Assembly (NCBI RefSeq): GCF_000247815.1
Contig: NC_021692.1
Span: 3,370,475 to 3,434,474, forward strand
Length of the DNA: 64,000 nt
Direction: 5' to 3'
DNA from: Ficedula albicollis
Taxonomy: Eukaryota; Chordata; Aves; Passeriformes; Muscicapidae
The notes under the pieces were generated by a model. The model was not told the origin of the DNA. It saw only the letters and a list, made by a program, of their open reading frames with translations, and searched no databases. Position numbers and translations under genes: made by a program. How positions within the stretch are numbered: the first letter of the stretch is position 1; every line of letters starts with the position of its first letter. Below, in pieces: positions 61,293 to 64,000 of this stretch.

Positions 61293-64000
61293 TATGATAC
61301 ATTTTGGTTTTTGCTTTATTGAATAGTGCATGCAATTGCATTTTAGTTATGTATTTACTGCAAAGTTCAAAGTAATGCTAAATGTGCAACAGATGTTGAA
61401 TTCAGCTTGCATTTAATTCAATTTAAGATTTCTGCAGAAGAGTTCAGTAACTCACATTACACACCATTAATTTTAATTCCACCCTACTACCTCATAGCAT
61501 GGTATCTATTGTTTTGTGCTGACAATAAACATCCTATAAGATTAAGTTATCTGGCCTAACATTATTAATGATTTTGTTTTTTTCTAGAGTCACCTACAGC
61601 ATGTTAGCCACCATTGTACAGAAAGGAGAGGGCAGTAGTGTTACTGTCTTCAATTTCTCACCTGGTAAAATAAGGCATGGTTAAGAGGGCAAAGAAATTG
61701 TGAATACTTACCGCAAAGAAGTGTATTTCACCACAGTTTGCAAGCAATGGATGAGGTTACTGAAAATAGAAAGCATCACACAACTTTGATCCTCTGGCTG
61801 TGTATGCAGGCAAATACCTGCCTTGATCTGGCAGTGTGGATGTTTGCATCAGTGGGCTTATTTCGGAATAAAACAGGGTACCATCCTTGGAATTGTAGTG
61901 GATGTGAAAAATGTCAGACACTGTTTTTCAGTAATGCCCAATCCCTTGGCTCTTATACCTTGGAAGATTGCTAAGATTCATTTAGGAAGGTGCTTAAACA
62001 CCTACTGCTGTGCCATAGCACTAAGAGCCCATGCAGATCAGCTTCAAAACATAAACAAGTTGCTTAATCCTGTGCAAGGCTGTCACCTCATATTCAGCCT
62101 ATTGAAAGCTCTGCTTTCCCTCCACCCCCTGGATTTTTCTAAGATGAAAAGGTAAAATCTATACTTAAAACTGCTTGCATTTAAGGGGAAGACTGCAACT
62201 CTAGGACCCCAAAATAATGTAAACTCTGTTACACCATCACTGTCTCAGTAACAGATTGACACTGGCAAGCTGCAGCTCTTCCCTCCTGGACTGTTAGAGC
62301 TGGCAGACTCAGCAGTTGTCATTTCAGTAGAACTCCATCTAAACTCAAGGAAGTTTCCTACAGATCTCTCCCAGCTTTTGCCTCCATTCCTGATATTCCA
62401 CATTTTTAGCTTAAACATATCTGGTATTAAATAGGGTATTTGTTACACTACCTCCAGCCCTTCATTCCAGCACATATTTTCACTTCTGTTAGCAGCAGAG
62501 GTGCCCTAAAAGCAACTAATGTAGCAGCAGCAGCTTTTTTACCTGAGCTGCTTTTGCATACAAGCTATATTTATAGTGCTGAAAAACTTAAAACCATTAT
62601 AAAACTTGTGATTTTTTTTTCTTACATAACCTTCTCTGAAATTCTAAAACATTTAAGACCTAACCTAACCTCCATGTGTTTTTCTCCTAGGGAAAAAAAA
62701 CTGCATACTCCTTTGCTGAGGGTATTGGTATTGGCTACTTAGTCCTAAGTAATAAAAAAAAAAGTCACTGTAGTGATGTTAGCTTTCCTGTTATGAGCTG
62801 TGTGTCAACTGAATCACAGCAGTGTTAAGAAGTTAACATTTCAGAAGTTTCACCTGACAAAAGCAGGTGGAAGCCTTGCATATATTCTTAGACACCAGAT
62901 TCCTGTGCTTTGGGAAACAGTCTGCATGATCCAAAAACTGTATTTAGTTTTCCAAGTGAGTAATTAAGGCTGTAGTGCTGTGGGGGAAGCTTTGCAAGTT
63001 CTGGCCAGAAGACATTTCTCTGCTCATCCCCTGGCACATGATAAGACTTGTCAGGACACAACATGCTTTTGCAACAGCCTGATCACATGTTTGAATATTT
63101 AGAGTTTGGACTCACTTGGGCAAGGCCTGAGAGCTTGCCTCTGAGAGCTAGATTTGACTGGAATAATCACACTTCAAAGCAGTTACAGCTTGATAAACTG
63201 AAGTTTGGAGAGTCCAGGAATTTGTGTTAAAGCAGTGAAGAAAGGTGTGTGTGTGTGGAAAGGCAGTGCTGCTCCCACCCTCCTGATTCAAGGAGCAGGT
63301 TACCCACACTGCTCCCCTGCCCTCAGCTCTCTCCCTTTTGCCTCAGGAGCCCTGCTGTGACCGCCCAGGCACCTTAGTGAGGATTCCTTGGTGTCAGGAG
63401 GCAGCAGCTGTGCTGGGACAAAGGGGTTGTGCCACAACAAACTCCAGCACAGCCCTACGTGAACCCAAGAACATTGAGATGTGTCTGGCAGCAAAGCTGT
63501 GAGAATGGGAGGAGGGGGCTGGGTGACCTCTCCCCTAGGCTCAAAACCATTGATAGCACAAGCAAAAGCACAATGAGTAATGACTGACAGCAAAAAGCAT
63601 CTGTCATATTCACCTGGGCAAAGGTTGATGTTGCCTGGTGCTGCTTGGCTGCTCTGCTGTTTGCAGAACACCCTTTACTTGGTGAGTTTGGCAAATCAAC
63701 CCAGAGAAGCTGAGTCTGGCTGGTAACTAAAGGAAAGGGTGTTTGTCTCAGTAGACCTTTTCCTGAAAAGAAGTGTGTTAGTACTAGATGAGTTGAAAAA
63801 CCCATTAGCTTAACTTCACCATATTAACTTGCTGTTAAATAGATAAAGTCAGTAAATAACACAGAGCTGTAGCTGATCATCAGCTTCTTTTGCATCACAA
63901 GAGATAAACCAGAAAGTAAACCTGATTCGGAAGTATGCTGATTGACAACATCATTAAATCTGCAGTCATTTAAATGTACTGATTGTTGTTGCTGTCATTA
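61293..64000. other. Intergenic downstream of ERRFI1
   Basis: AT-rich sequence with a GC-richer patch at about 63,250-63,540 and a (GT)n stretch near 63,246. No exon of a neighbouring gene is recognised. In mammals the next gene on this side is PARK7, which would lie beyond the window. Confidence 0.5.

Overview
This window is vertebrate nuclear DNA, most likely from a bird. One protein-coding gene can be read with certainty: ERRFI1 (MIG-6, ERBB receptor feedback inhibitor 1), on the + strand near the right end. The avian call rests on CR1-type LINE fragments, an ERVL-like LTR of the kind common in birds, the short ERRFI1 introns and the close protein match. I cannot name the species.

Layout. 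Positions 1-7,820 are AT-rich noncoding DNA with no gene I can support. Around 7,826-8,310 lies a CR1 fragment, followed by a 24-bp minisatellite (8,332-8,647 and 9,998-10,060). A pure poly-C run of 1,350 bp (8,648-9,997) interrupts the minisatellite, and a short CpG-rich patch follows. Positions 10,300-30,920 are intergenic, with a second poly-C run at 14,406-14,908. Positions 30,921-40,798 hold two nearly identical copies of a block of about 4.5 kb. They lie in direct orientation and are separated by a third poly-C run (35,604-36,274). Each copy carries CR1 fragments and an ERVL-like LTR. Positions 40,799-49,730 are again intergenic, with a possible solo LTR near 43.7-44.1 kb and several short tandem duplications.

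The ERRFI1 locus. A CpG island (about 49,730-51,470) forms the probable promoter and first noncoding exon. Its centre is replaced by the fourth poly-C run (50,143-51,271). A 371-bp tandem duplication follows directly in what should be the start of intron 1. The coding exons are 57,871-57,992, 58,115-58,191 and 58,759-59,954. Joined, they give 465 codons including the stop, so a 464-residue protein with all the family's landmark motifs. The 3' UTR ends near 61,290 after two AATAAA signals. Positions 61,300-64,000 are downstream intergenic DNA.

Reading of the oddities. The four uninterrupted poly-C runs, and the large duplication joined by one of them, look more like assembly products (gap filling and two alleles placed in tandem) than biology. 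The duplicate copies differ by a handful of substitutions and by one private tandem duplication each, which is what two haplotypes of one locus would show. This matters because anyone annotating the window naively would report giant poly-Gly and poly-Pro proteins and a doubled locus. I found no convincing new biological system. The most useful biological leads are the hidden ERRFI1 promoter, a 15-codon upstream ORF in the ERRFI1 leader, and repeated 57-89 bp tandem duplications.
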